Positions 14,061-20,240 of a stretch of 64,000 nt of DNA are shown piece after piece (within the stretch, counting starts at the first letter, position 1; every line of letters begins with the position of its first letter). Position numbers and translations under genes: made by a program. Location: IMG/VR virus record IMGVR_UViG_3300011114_000269, positions 1 to 64,000 of that record; one strand, given 5' to 3'. This stretch comes from a virus. The notes beneath the pieces are model-generated. The model saw nothing but the letters and a program-made list of their open reading frames with translations, made no database searches and had not been told where the DNA came from.

Positions 14061-14362
14061 AATATGCAAACAGGGTTGACAGAAACCAAGGGGAAATTGT
14101 TGCTGCGCTGCGGGCTTACGGAGCTACAGTCAAAGTGGTTACCCAAGGCGGTGGGATACCTGACCTACTGGTGGGATACACAAATCCTGAGAGTCTTACT
14201 AAGTACACCCTGCTGCTGGAGGTAAAGGACGGGAACAAGCCGCCGTCTGCCCGGAAACTTACCCCGGCAGAAGAAAAGTTCTTTTTTGAGTGGACGGGTG
14301 GGATGCTGGCTATCGTGGAAAGTGCCGAGGAAGCGGTAGATATTTTGAAGCATTGCCGTTAG
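14057..14362 (+). CDS. VRR-NUC domain nuclease
   Basis: A 101-residue protein that is a single VRR-NUC (PD-(D/E)XK-type) domain: VTQGGGIPDLLVGY, then LLLEVKDG (E-x-K), and a terminal KLTPAEEKFFFEW helix. Small stand-alone phage VRR-NUC proteins cut structured DNA such as junctions. The start at MKYANRVD overlaps the stop of the HNH gene; a few codons further upstream are open but belong to the HNH frame overlap. A strong terminator follows. Confidence 0.82.
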   Translation: MKYANRVDRNQGEIVAALRAYGATVKVVTQGGGIPDLLVGYTNPESLTKYTLLLEVKDGNKPPSARKLTPAEEKFFFEWTGGMLAIVESAEEAVDILKHCR

Positions 14363-14402
14363 CGTGTACAATTTATCTGTCTCCTTGGCCTGCAAAGGTC
14401 TT

Positions 14403-14429
14403 ACCCCTCGCTAGTCGGGGGGTTCTTTT
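14403..14429 (+). terminator. Intrinsic terminator after VRR-NUC gene
   Basis: An 8-bp stem (ACCCCTCG with CGGGGGGT, one T-G pair) with a 5-base loop lies at 14403-14423, followed by TCTTTT. It separates the nuclease gene from the structured RNA region. Confidence 0.75.
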
Positions 14430-14445
14430 AGGAGCTAACACGCAT

Positions 14446-14573
14446 GGGGATTAAGAGGCGAGGGGGTGTAGCCGCACTTCTGGAGACTCGCTGAAAGTCG
14501 CAAGGCAAACGAACAGGCGCTATGGTTAGCCAAGAGGAGTCCGGTAAGGGTTCAAATCCCGCCTTAGTCCCCA
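14446..14573 (+). ncRNA. tRNA-like structured RNA, unassigned
   Basis: The two ends pair over 10 bases (GGGGATTAAG at 14446 with CTTAGTCCCC at 14563-14572, one G-T pair). Near the 3' end is a T-arm-like GGGTTCAAATCCC, and the sequence finishes with CCA. At 128 bases it is too long for a normal tRNA and too short for tmRNA. I could not place an anticodon arm with a U before the anticodon. GACTC (14485) can pair with GAGTC (14537), giving a tmRNA-like closing helix. A degenerate or intron-bearing tRNA is possible. Confidence 0.45.
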
Positions 14574-14577
14574 GCCG

Positions 14578-14667
14578 TGTTGGTGGGATGTGGCATGGCG
14601 CGAGTACGCGATCATCATCAATGCTATGGGCTGGAACGATAAGCCACGCACCCAAGCGCCACCAACA
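14578..14667 (+). ncRNA. Structured element with 9-bp closing stem
   Basis: TGTTGGTGG (14578-14586) pairs perfectly with CCACCAACA (14659-14667). Inside, GTGGC pairs with GCCAC and CGCG-AGTA-CGCG forms a hairpin. It has tRNA-like size but no T-arm signature. It lies between two tRNA-like elements and may be a processed leader or a decayed tRNA. Confidence 0.35.
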
Positions 14668-14675
14668 ACCTTTAT

Positions 14676-14750
14676 CGCGGAGTGGGGAAAGAGTAACCCG
14701 CATGGCTCATAACCATGAGATAGCTGGTGCGACTCCAGCCTCCGCTACCA
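14676..14750 (+). tRNA. tRNA-Met(CAU), initiator-like
   Basis: A 75-base tRNA with encoded CCA. The acceptor CGCGGAG/CTCCGCT has a mismatch (C-U) at the first pair, the hallmark of bacterial initiator tRNA. The anticodon loop CTCATAA is the same as in fMet tRNA. The anticodon stem is CATGG/CCATG, the variable loop is 5 bases, and the T-arm is GCTGG-TGCGACT-CCAGC. Oddities are a D-loop without the GG pair and G instead of T as the second base of the T-loop. The anticodon stem has two, not three, G-C pairs. Confidence 0.8.
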
Positions 14751-14769
14751 AAAATATTTTTACTACTTA

Positions 14770-14798
14770 TTGCCGCAAAGCAAAAAGTTCTGTATACT
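14770..14798 (+). promoter_or_regulatory. Sigma70 promoter of small RNA
   Basis: TTGCCG (14770-14775), a 17-base spacer, then TATACT (14793-14798). The expected transcript start is near 14805. Two short palindromes of the form CAAC-N-GTTG at 14801-14809 and 14820-14828 overlap the start and may be operators. Confidence 0.7.
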
Positions 14799-14804
14799 TA
14801 CAAC

Positions 14805-14897
14805 CGTTGTAGTCGTGTGCAACAGTTGAAAGCCGTTACTCATGCATTGGCCTCCATCTAGGAGGACACGACCCAGTGCAGTAGTAACGGCTTTTTT
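14805..14897 (+). ncRNA. Novel small RNA with own promoter and terminator
   Basis: About 93 bases with no reading frame. The main hairpin pairs AGCCGTTACT (14831-14840) with AGTAACGGCT (14883-14892), then GCATTGG with CCAGTGC, and CCTCC with GGAGG around ATCTA. The bulge ACACGAC (14866-14872) is perfectly complementary to GTCGTGT (14812-14818) near the 5' end, allowing a pseudoknot. A T-run ends the transcript. The GGAGG in the stem could be masked or offered as a ribosome-like site. The class is not recognised. Confidence 0.7.
14831..14897 (+). terminator. Intrinsic terminator of small RNA
   Basis: The 10-bp lower stem AGCCGTTACT/AGTAACGGCT is followed at once by six T residues. It is also the structural body of the RNA. 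Confidence 0.7.
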
Positions 14898-14995
14898 CGT
14901 TTCCGACTATTCCCGTCAGGGCGCGTTAGCTAATACGGCAGAAATCTCCGGTACCCAGATATGACCTTACCCTTGCAGTCAAGGGCCGCATCCTA

Positions 14996-15217
14996 AGGAA
15001 GCCGTGCGGGGCTGGCAAATGATTCAAGGCCAGCAGGAAAGAGGGTAACTAACAGATGAACGAGCGGTAAGATGGAAGCATCAGGGCGTACCGAATAAGC
15101 GCCACCCTCATAGAAACCGAATCCGGCACACCACCGCACTTGGGAAACCCGCCGATAGGGAATCCGGAGAACTGCCCTCAACCCCCAATACCGGGGGGTT
15201 CAGAGTAGCGGCTTCCT
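14996..15217 (+). ncRNA. Large structured RNA candidate
   Basis: AGGAAGCCG (14996-15004) pairs perfectly with CGGCTTCCT (15209-15217), closing about 220 bases with no gene. Inside are GCTGGC/GCCAGC (15011-15034), GATG-GAAG-CATC (15071-15082), GGCG/CGCC (15084-15103) and AACCCCC/GGGGGGTT (15180-15200). A further hairpin CCCTTG-CAGT-CAAGGG (14970-14985) lies just upstream. The size, the density of stems and the tRNA neighbourhood recall large phage RNAs such as GOLLD, but I cannot assign it. Confidence 0.5.
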
Positions 15218-15286
15218 CTATGGCGAATCCATTAGTTTTTTCCTATTGATTTTTTCCTGCGATAGAAATTATTTTCTTTATACCTG

Positions 15287-15314
15287 TTGTAACGTTTACC
15301 GTCCTATGTACAAT
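15287..15314 (+). promoter_or_regulatory. Sigma70-like promoter for accessory block
   Basis: TTGTAA (15287-15292), 16 bases, TACAAT (15309-15314), ahead of the gene at 15344, which has GGAG 7 bases before its ATG. From 15218 to 15286 I see only AT-rich sequence with two T-runs. Confidence 0.55.
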
Positions 15315-15343
15315 GAGCGCTCCTAAACCACTGGAGAACAGAG

Positions 15344-15694
15344 ATGACATGGAACATTTTTAAACGGATAGCTCAACTAGAGCAGCAGGTAAAAGACCTG
15401 ACGGACTTTAACGGTGATAAAAGCCGATGGATTGGGCGGCTAGAGGAAAAGATAAGAAATATAGAGAACAAGCTTTTTATTCAGTCGGTGGAGCGCAATG
15501 CATTTAGCGCCGCCCCTGTACGCAGTGAGGGCAAACAGGTCTTTACTATGTCTGAGGTAGAGCAAGAGAGGGAGCGGAACCGCCAGTACCAGCGTGAGCG
15601 GTATGCAATAAGGAAGAATGATAAAGCTGCGCGTGAGAAAAAGAATGCTTACGCAAGAGCCTATTACGCCCGCACAAAAGGAGCAAAGAAATGA
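15344..15694 (+). CDS. Coiled-coil hypothetical protein
   Basis: A 116-residue charged protein. Residues 8-45 form a likely coiled coil (IAQLEQQVKDL, RLEEKIRNIENKL). The C-terminal half is very basic (ERERNRQYQRERYAIRKNDKAAREKKNAYARAYYARTKG), suggesting nucleic-acid binding. It is the first gene after the RNA cluster and begins the accessory plus-strand run. It overlaps the next gene by ATGA. Function unknown. Confidence 0.7.
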   Translation: MTWNIFKRIAQLEQQVKDLTDFNGDKSRWIGRLEEKIRNIENKLFIQSVERNAFSAAPVRSEGKQVFTMSEVEQERERNRQYQRERYAIRKNDKAAREKKNAYARAYYARTKGAKK

Positions 15695-15903
15695 GAAAAA
15701 TACGATTTATGGAGTTGATGAAAGAGCCATTCAAAAAGCCAACGCCACTTGAGATGATAGCTGCCGAACTATCGGACGCGCATCTTGAGAAGCTAACCGC
15801 CGAGACTGCAGTGGAATATGCCCAGTCAATAGTGGACTACAACGTCACACGAATCGCCCGCCTTAATTTGCGATTAGACGAATACAAAACAGGAGATAAG
15901 TAA
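15691..15903 (+). CDS. Small hypothetical protein
   Basis: A 70-residue helical protein (MRKIRFMELMKEPF), with its ribosome-binding site GGAG inside the end of the previous gene. The ribosome-binding site of the next gene (GGAG) lies within its last codons. Small helical proteins with this ELSDAHLEKL pattern are common next to phage coiled-coil genes; no role is known. Confidence 0.65.
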   Translation: MRKIRFMELMKEPFKKPTPLEMIAAELSDAHLEKLTAETAVEYAQSIVDYNVTRIARLNLRLDEYKTGDK

Positions 15904-16052
15904 TGGGACAAATCATTGGGCTGCTATGCATTGCGGCGTGGTTCACACATGTGTTTACATGCTTTGCTCAAAGCCTGTGGGGATTTTTGTTGGCAGGGGC
16001 AATCCTGTTTCCTATTGGCGTTTTGCACGGGTTTTATCTTTGGGTGCATTGA
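15903..16052 (+). CDS. Small two-helix membrane protein
   Basis: A 49-residue, almost wholly hydrophobic protein (MGQIIGLLCIAAWFTHVF...FLLAGAILFPIGVLHGFYLWVH) with two probable transmembrane helices. The ATG shares its A with the stop of the previous gene, and its stop overlaps the next start. It could be a superinfection-exclusion or holin-like peptide; there is no direct evidence for either. Confidence 0.65.
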   Translation: MGQIIGLLCIAAWFTHVFTCFAQSLWGFLLAGAILFPIGVLHGFYLWVH

Positions 16053-16306
16053 TGAAGCTTGAATCAATAAGTGTAAGGTGGCAAAAGAAGAAATCAGGGA
16101 TTATTTATGAGCCGCTATATACATTGCCTGAGATAGCAGACAGGTTGGGCATGGAACACAAAACTATTGTTGGGTACATGAAAAGCAAAGGAGAGGGCAA
16201 ACCCAAACCAGTAATGCATTCAAATTCAAGCCTAAGGATGAAGCAAAACCTTTACAAACTATCTGAGTTTAAAGTTTGGATTAAAACTTTGGAGAAGTAC
16301 AAGTGA
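16052..16306 (+). CDS. Putative helix-turn-helix DNA-binding protein
   Basis: An 84-residue protein. Residues 22-45 (YTLPEIADRLGMEHKTIVGYMKSKG) fit a helix-turn-helix of the excisionase/MerR type, and the protein is basic overall. It starts at MKLESISVRW, overlapping the upstream stop (TGATG). It may regulate the accessory block. Confidence 0.6.
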   Translation: MKLESISVRWQKKKSGIIYEPLYTLPEIADRLGMEHKTIVGYMKSKGEGKPKPVMHSNSSLRMKQNLYKLSEFKVWIKTLEKYK

Positions 16307-16719
16307 TTGACAAGGAAACGCTATGGGCGGGTTCGCCTGTACCCGTGAACGACCACAACAACTGCAAGTGTGAAGACTGCATCATCATCCGTTGGTTAAA
16401 AGCCGAGAAAGAAGTTGTTGCCCTACACAAAATACTTAAAGGGCAAAAGCAAAAGTGGGTAACGATGGTAATGGTTGAGGGCATCTCGCAACATAAGTGG
16501 CACACAGATGAAGCAATCAAAGAAGTCAAAGCACTTTGGGCCTCATGCCAAGTACCTGACTCACACCTTGAAGACCCTGACGACATCTTGCCTAAGTTGC
16601 TCAGATATACACAAGCAATTGATGCTGGTCTAAAAGAGAAAAATTGGGATGCATTTGTTTTTGGAAACCGCTTTGAAGAACACGCTGATTTATTACACAC
16701 CGAAGGAGAAATGAAATGA
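16303..16719 (+). CDS. Hypothetical protein, GTG start
   Basis: A 138-residue protein starting with GTG in a GTGA overlap. The first third has His and Cys residues (NDHNNCKCEDCIIIRW) that could bind a metal. The middle is helical with a KGQKQKWVTMVMVEG segment, and the end is acidic. No family is recognised. Confidence 0.6.
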   Translation: MIDKETLWAGSPVPVNDHNNCKCEDCIIIRWLKAEKEVVALHKILKGQKQKWVTMVMVEGISQHKWHTDEAIKEVKALWASCQVPDSHLEDPDDILPKLLRYTQAIDAGLKEKNWDAFVFGNRFEEHADLLHTEGEMK

Positions 16720-16955
16720 AAGACGAGATTGCAGGTACGATTTACGCCAAGGAATACACTGATTGGCACATCAAGACCGGAGGCTTTGCAAGGGACATGA
16801 CATTGCGTGACCACTTTGCGGCTCAGGCAATGACGACCATGTTCTACCCAGCAATCATGGAGTCAATACGCACAGACGAAGACCTAGACTGCTTGGCGGT
16901 TGCGGGGTTTGCGTACAAGATGGCAGATGCCATACTCAAGGAGAGAAACAAATGA
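16716..16955 (+). CDS. Conserved phage protein, RDHFAAQAM type
   Basis: A 79-residue protein with the segment MTLRDHFAAQAMTTMF, which recurs in many phage and prophage proteins of unknown role. Its last codons (KERNK) carry the ribosome-binding site AAGGAG of the next gene. It overlaps both neighbours by 4 bases. Confidence 0.7.
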   Translation: MKDEIAGTIYAKEYTDWHIKTGGFARDMTLRDHFAAQAMTTMFYPAIMESIRTDEDLDCLAVAGFAYKMADAILKERNK

Positions 16956-17137
16956 CAGGCTGGACGCTGATACTTTATATCTATGCGGGGATGCTAGCGC
17001 CTGATAACAGTGTTGCGCTTACCCATATCCAAGGCTTTAAGACAGAGGGGAATTGTTGGGCAGCGGGTGCTGCGGCAAGGTCATTGGTAAAAGAAAGCTT
17101 AAAGGACTTGCGCTTTGTATGTATTAAACAGGAGTAA
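16952..17137 (+). CDS. Small exported or membrane-associated protein
   Basis: A 61-residue protein with a hydrophobic N-terminus (MTGWTLILYIYAGMLAPDNSVAL), possibly a signal peptide, followed by two Cys (NCWAAGA, FVCIKQ) that could form a disulfide. Similar short secreted phage proteins are known without function. The start shares the ATGACAGGCT sequence found at three later gene starts. Confidence 0.6.
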   Translation: MTGWTLILYIYAGMLAPDNSVALTHIQGFKTEGNCWAAGAAARSLVKESLKDLRFVCIKQE

Positions 17138-17140
17138 AAA

Positions 17141-17515
17141 ATGAAAAAACTTATCGCTATCACCTCTGCTGTAGCGGCACTCGCAGGTTGCTCGGACGCA
17201 GACGTTGCATCGGCAAATTTATCTAAGGCGGCAGACCAGTTTGAAATCACGCGCCGTGTGGTGTTCTACAACGGCATCACTGGCGACTACATGCTGACTG
17301 TCGAGGGATTATGTTCGCTGGGCAATCACGATAAAGGCAGGGAACTGTCCATCACTTGCAAGGTGGGGCCAAGCAGCTACAAGAAGCACTTCCTCGGCCT
17401 GTCCGACAACGTGACGTACTTTGTTGAGCAACTACAACCCAACACCGCCAGCGTGTACCACTATCGTGTAGTGTTTAAACCCGCTGCAATCATCCCTGAT
17501 GTGGAGGTCAAATGA
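17141..17515 (+). CDS. Phage lipoprotein
   Basis: A 124-residue protein with a clear lipoprotein signal: MKKLIAITSAVAALAGC, with the lipobox Leu-Ala-Gly-Cys at residues 14-17. The mature part is beta-rich and contains one Cys pair. It is preceded by AGGAG. Phage lipoproteins are often superinfection-exclusion proteins on the inner face of the outer membrane; that role is inferred from class, not shown here. Confidence 0.8.
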   Translation: MKKLIAITSAVAALAGCSDADVASANLSKAADQFEITRRVVFYNGITGDYMLTVEGLCSLGNHDKGRELSITCKVGPSSYKKHFLGLSDNVTYFVEQLQPNTASVYHYRVVFKPAAIIPDVEVK

Positions 17516-17733
17516 ACTGCTGTAACGCAAACGGAGTGTGCGACCAAGGCAAAGACTGTCCGGTACGCAAGCAGCGTTTAAAAGAAATCAATGATGCTTA
17601 CGCCAATGGGCACAAGGACGCGCAGCTAGACGACCCTATAGATGACCTTGCCGACACGTTTAAAGCACTGCTAACCATGATGACTGCGGTGCTTGGCGTG
17701 TGGATTGTTTGCTTGATTATTTGGGGGAAGTGA
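17512..17733 (+). CDS. Cys-rich protein with C-terminal membrane anchor
   Basis: A 73-residue protein. The N-terminus has four Cys (NCCNANGVCDQGKDCPVRKQ), and residues about 52-71 are a transmembrane helix (LLTMMTAVLGVWIVCLIIW). The start overlaps the lipoprotein stop by ATGA. The pair may act together at the envelope. Confidence 0.65.
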   Translation: MNCCNANGVCDQGKDCPVRKQRLKEINDAYANGHKDAQLDDPIDDLADTFKALLTMMTAVLGVWIVCLIIWGK

Positions 17734-17999
17734 TGAACATCATTGAACTAGCTAAACAGGCTGAAGAATATGCAAACAATATTGTTCAGTCAAACGACAA
17801 CGATTACGCTTGGGGATTTTTAAGAGATCAAAAGTTTGCCAACTTGGTAGAAGCAGCAGCCCGTGCTGATGAGCGTGAGGCGCTTAAAAAAATTGACTGG
17901 ACTGCTTTGATGCGCGAAGGTAGCTTGGTGACATGGGGCGATGCACAGGAACTTGGTGGTCGAGTAATTGCAGCCATTCGCGCAAGGGGGGCAAAATGA
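17733..17999 (+). CDS. Hypothetical protein
   Basis: An 88-residue helical protein (MNIIELAKQAEEYANNIVQ). The pattern ANLVEAAARADEREAL is common in phage accessory proteins. The start overlaps the previous stop (TGATG), and the end overlaps the next start (ATGA). Function unknown. Confidence 0.65.
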   Translation: MNIIELAKQAEEYANNIVQSNDNDYAWGFLRDQKFANLVEAAARADEREALKKIDWTALMREGSLVTWGDAQELGGRVIAAIRARGAK

Positions 18000-18121
18000 C
18001 AGGCTATTACTGCGTAGTATGCGGTAAGTTTTTACCAGCAGATGAGCATGGTGTTATCGTGCATGACGATGTGCCGCACCCTGTTGATATGGACTTTGGA
18101 GACGAGGAAAAGCCGCAATGA
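17996..18121 (+). CDS. Small zinc-ribbon-like protein
   Basis: A 41-residue protein (MTGYYCVVCGKFLPADEHG) with a CVVC pair and several His residues. It begins with the recurring ATGACAGGCTAT start. It is coupled by ATGA overlaps on both sides. Function unknown. Confidence 0.6.
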   Translation: MTGYYCVVCGKFLPADEHGVIVHDDVPHPVDMDFGDEEKPQ

Positions 18122-18795
18122 CACCTTTAATACGGGAAATGGTAAAGATGGTGTCTGTAGCTAAACTTGACCCAACGCAGATGCAGTGGTTTGATGTGAC
18201 TGGAGCAATCAAAGAATACATTGGCTACGACCAAAAAAAGTATTTACTGCATCCAGCACCCTACAAAAACATGATGCTTTGCGGAAAGACCGAGCAGGGT
18301 GATTTCATGTTGTCGGTGCTGGCAGAGCCTATAGCAACCATTGTGACTGGTTGGATTATGAAACCAACGGGGTACAAAACACTTGGGACTTTTTTGTTTG
18401 CTGAAGACAATGGAGAGCCAAAGACGGGCGAGGTTGACAAGCCAATTGACCCGCAAGACCAGTCAATGATGTGCGCAATTGTGGCTATGTTTTACGCATC
18501 GTTGGATATGCCTGTAGAGGCTTATGTCCCAACAGCAAAAAACACATTTACAAACCGCCGTAAGATTAAAGAAGGCAAGCTGCCCACATACGACTGGCAC
18601 ACAATAATGATTGAGCCGCCTAAAAAAAGCCAAGAACACCAAGGCGGGACACACGCAAGCCCACGAAGGCATCAAGCAAGGGGTCATTGGCGCACATATA
18701 AATCCGGCAAGCGTGGTTGGGTCAAAGAATGCTGGAGGGGTGATGCAACCAAAGGAACGGTATTTAAAGATTATGAATTAAGGGGAACAACATGA
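18118..18795 (+). CDS. Hypothetical protein
   Basis: A 225-residue protein, the largest of the accessory run apart from the ParB-like gene. The first 165 residues appear to be a compact alpha/beta domain. The last 60 are basic and rich in His, Gly and Arg (HQGGTHASPRRHQARGHWRTYKSGKRGW), likely nucleic-acid binding. No catalytic motif is recognised. Confidence 0.65.
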   Translation: MTPLIREMVKMVSVAKLDPTQMQWFDVTGAIKEYIGYDQKKYLLHPAPYKNMMLCGKTEQGDFMLSVLAEPIATIVTGWIMKPTGYKTLGTFLFAEDNGEPKTGEVDKPIDPQDQSMMCAIVAMFYASLDMPVEAYVPTAKNTFTNRRKIKEGKLPTYDWHTIMIEPPKKSQEHQGGTHASPRRHQARGHWRTYKSGKRGWVKECWRGDATKGTVFKDYELRGTT

Positions 18796-18875
18796 CAGGC
18801 TATCAATCTTATTGCGTGTACTGCAAACGACCTGTGTTTACGATATTAACCAAGTGTAGGAGTTGCGGAAAATGA
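18792..18875 (+). CDS. Mini zinc-ribbon protein
   Basis: A 27-residue protein, MTGYQSYCVYCKRPVF...CRSCGK, made of two CxxC pairs and nothing else. It overlaps both neighbours by ATGA, and its first 17 bases are the same as those of the next gene. The tight coupling argues that it is translated. Confidence 0.5.
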   Translation: MTGYQSYCVYCKRPVFTILTKCRSCGK

Positions 18876-19225
18876 CAGGCTATCAATCAAAACGCGCTGC
18901 GGCGCAGGACAAGTTGGCACAGCCAGCGCAGGAGCCTGTGGCAAATGACAGAGCATTGCAACTTGTTACACATCAATTAAATCATTGGGTAGCTTATGCG
19001 ACAGAGTTGCGAGAAAGGCTGAATAAGTACGAAGGCGGTGCGCCAATGCTTTTAAACACCACCCCACCACAGCGCCCGTGGGTAGAGCCGACGGGTAATG
19101 AATGGTTTGAATGGTGGCGTGTATCACCAATAGCAGATGAAACGGAAACGGAAATTGACTTTGCTGACTTCTTAATTATTGCTCAGGCTGTGGTGGCTAA
19201 ATTAAAGGAACTCAACAATGGATGA
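18872..19225 (+). CDS. Hypothetical protein
   Basis: A 117-residue protein starting MTGYQSKRAAAQDKLAQ, with the same 17-base start as the mini-gene just upstream. The N-terminal part is disordered, followed by a helix and a Trp-rich segment (WFEWWRVSPI). It ends in KELNNG, the first of the repeated junctions that carry the next ribosome-binding site. Function unknown. Confidence 0.65.
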   Translation: MTGYQSKRAAAQDKLAQPAQEPVANDRALQLVTHQLNHWVAYATELRERLNKYEGGAPMLLNTTPPQRPWVEPTGNEWFEWWRVSPIADETETEIDFADFLIIAQAVVAKLKELNNG

Positions 19226-19403
19226 AGATGATGATATTCAAGTCTACAAAGACGATGGCAATGCGCTGCTGATTGCATACCAAAGCGGGTATTACGATGG
19301 CAAGAAAGCAGCACTAGCTGGTCTGGAGCAAAACTTCTGCCCCCGATGCGGTAAGCGCACAAAAGACATCCACACTTGCACACCACCACAGGAGAACGCA
19401 TGA
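19218..19403 (+). CDS. Small protein with C-terminal zinc ribbon
   Basis: A 61-residue protein: acidic N-terminus (MDEDDDIQVYKDD), a central SGYYDGKKAAL helix, and CPRCGKRTKDIHTC at the end. The start overlaps the previous gene in the repeated AACAATGG junction. Function unknown. Confidence 0.65.
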   Translation: MDEDDDIQVYKDDGNALLIAYQSGYYDGKKAALAGLEQNFCPRCGKRTKDIHTCTPPQENA

Positions 19404-19600
19404 GCCAACTAACGTACAAACAACTTGCCACTTTGTTGGACAAGCTGGTAAACCAAGGCGTGTTGTATCACGCAAACAAAGAACTAATGCGTACCAATAT
19501 GCTAGCCACGTTGCAAGCTGAACTGCCCCACATGGACGAGGGGTGCTGGGAGCGTGGGTGTTTTGGTATAGATGGTTTTAAGGAGAAGAACAATGGCTGA
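19400..19600 (+). CDS. Small hypothetical protein
   Basis: A 66-residue protein (MSQLTYKQLATLLDKLVNQG) ending in KEKNNG. That ending is the same DNA that serves as AAGGAG site and start region of the next gene. It is helical and probably soluble. Function unknown. Confidence 0.6.
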   Translation: MSQLTYKQLATLLDKLVNQGVLYHANKELMRTNMLATLQAELPHMDEGCWERGCFGIDGFKEKNNG

Positions 19601-19838
19601 ACGACTAATGGCAAAGCTGGACAGGCTTGGCGCTGAAGCTGGCATCAAGCAGATGACACCTGAGATATATAAGTTTTCCATGCTGGTGCGTGCTGATACG
19701 GTAGAGCAGTGGCCCCAGCGTGAGTGGGTAGACCTGACGGATGAGGAGATTAGCGAAATTGCAATTAACAACCCACCAATGGTGCATGAGTTTGCCCGCG
19801 CAGTGCTGGCTAAATCAAAGGAGAAGAACAATGGATAA
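19593..19838 (+). CDS. Hypothetical protein, LTDEE-type module
   Basis: An 81-residue protein (MAERLMAKLDRLGAEAG). The C-terminal module REWVDLTDEEISEIA...HEFARAVLAKSKEKNNG is closely related to the end of the protein at 20028, showing module sharing within this run. Similar LTDEE...FARA modules occur in many phages. The ribosome-binding site AAGGAG lies inside the upstream gene. Confidence 0.65.
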   Translation: MAERLMAKLDRLGAEAGIKQMTPEIYKFSMLVRADTVEQWPQREWVDLTDEEISEIAINNPPMVHEFARAVLAKSKEKNNG

Positions 19839-20031
19839 CAAAGTTCAATCACTAGCAAATAACCCCGACTACGCCAAGTGTCCACGATGCTGGCACTACA
19901 CACATGAAGGGCTGCTTAACTTTGATGGTCTGTGCGACAGGTGTTGCAGAACATTGGTTGATAACTACCCTGACCATGAGAGCGTACCGCACATTACTGC
20001 CAACTGGAATAAACAAAAGGAGAGCGCATGA
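19831..20031 (+). CDS. Zinc-ribbon hypothetical protein
   Basis: A 66-residue protein with CPRCW (residues about 17-21) and CDRCC (about 36-40), a probable zinc site. The start is in the repeated AAGGAGAAGAACAATGG junction. The end carries AAGGAG for the next gene. Function unknown. Confidence 0.65.
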   Translation: MDNKVQSLANNPDYAKCPRCWHYTHEGLLNFDGLCDRCCRTLVDNYPDHESVPHITANWNKQKESA

Positions 20032-20240
20032 GAACATCAATAATGATGCGTTGCCCAAAATGCGCCGAGAACAGTCAGTTAGACCATATCCATTTGTTAG
20101 ATCACACGTTTAAACGTGAGTGGGTAGGATTGACGGATGATGCAGAAATACTTGCTATTAGCAATACTATGCCGTATGCAGACAGATTTGAATTTGCCCG
20201 TGCAATTGAAACCGTACTTAAGGAGAAGAACAATGGATGA
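20028..20240 (+). CDS. Hypothetical protein, zinc site plus LTDE-type module
   Basis: A 70-residue protein: a CPKC start (MRTSIMMRCPKCAENS), then REWVGLTDDAEILAISN...FARAIETVLKEKNNG, a relative of the module at 19593. It looks like a fusion of a zinc-ribbon start and an LTDE module. Function unknown. Confidence 0.6.
   Translation: MRTSIMMRCPKCAENSQLDHIHLLDHTFKREWVGLTDDAEILAISNTMPYADRFEFARAIETVLKEKNNG

Noticed and set aside
13473-14085. Group I intron carrying the HNH gene inside the VRR-NUC gene
   Set aside because: The two VRR-NUC beginnings could suggest exons, but only about 45 bases precede and 25 follow the HNH frame. That leaves no room for a group I core, and the downstream nuclease has a complete start of its own.
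14446-14573. tmRNA
   Set aside because: The ends and T-arm recall tmRNA, and GCAAACGAACAG resembles a tag start. However, the element is only 128 bases and has no resume-codon context, pseudoknots or Ala-Ala-stop ending.
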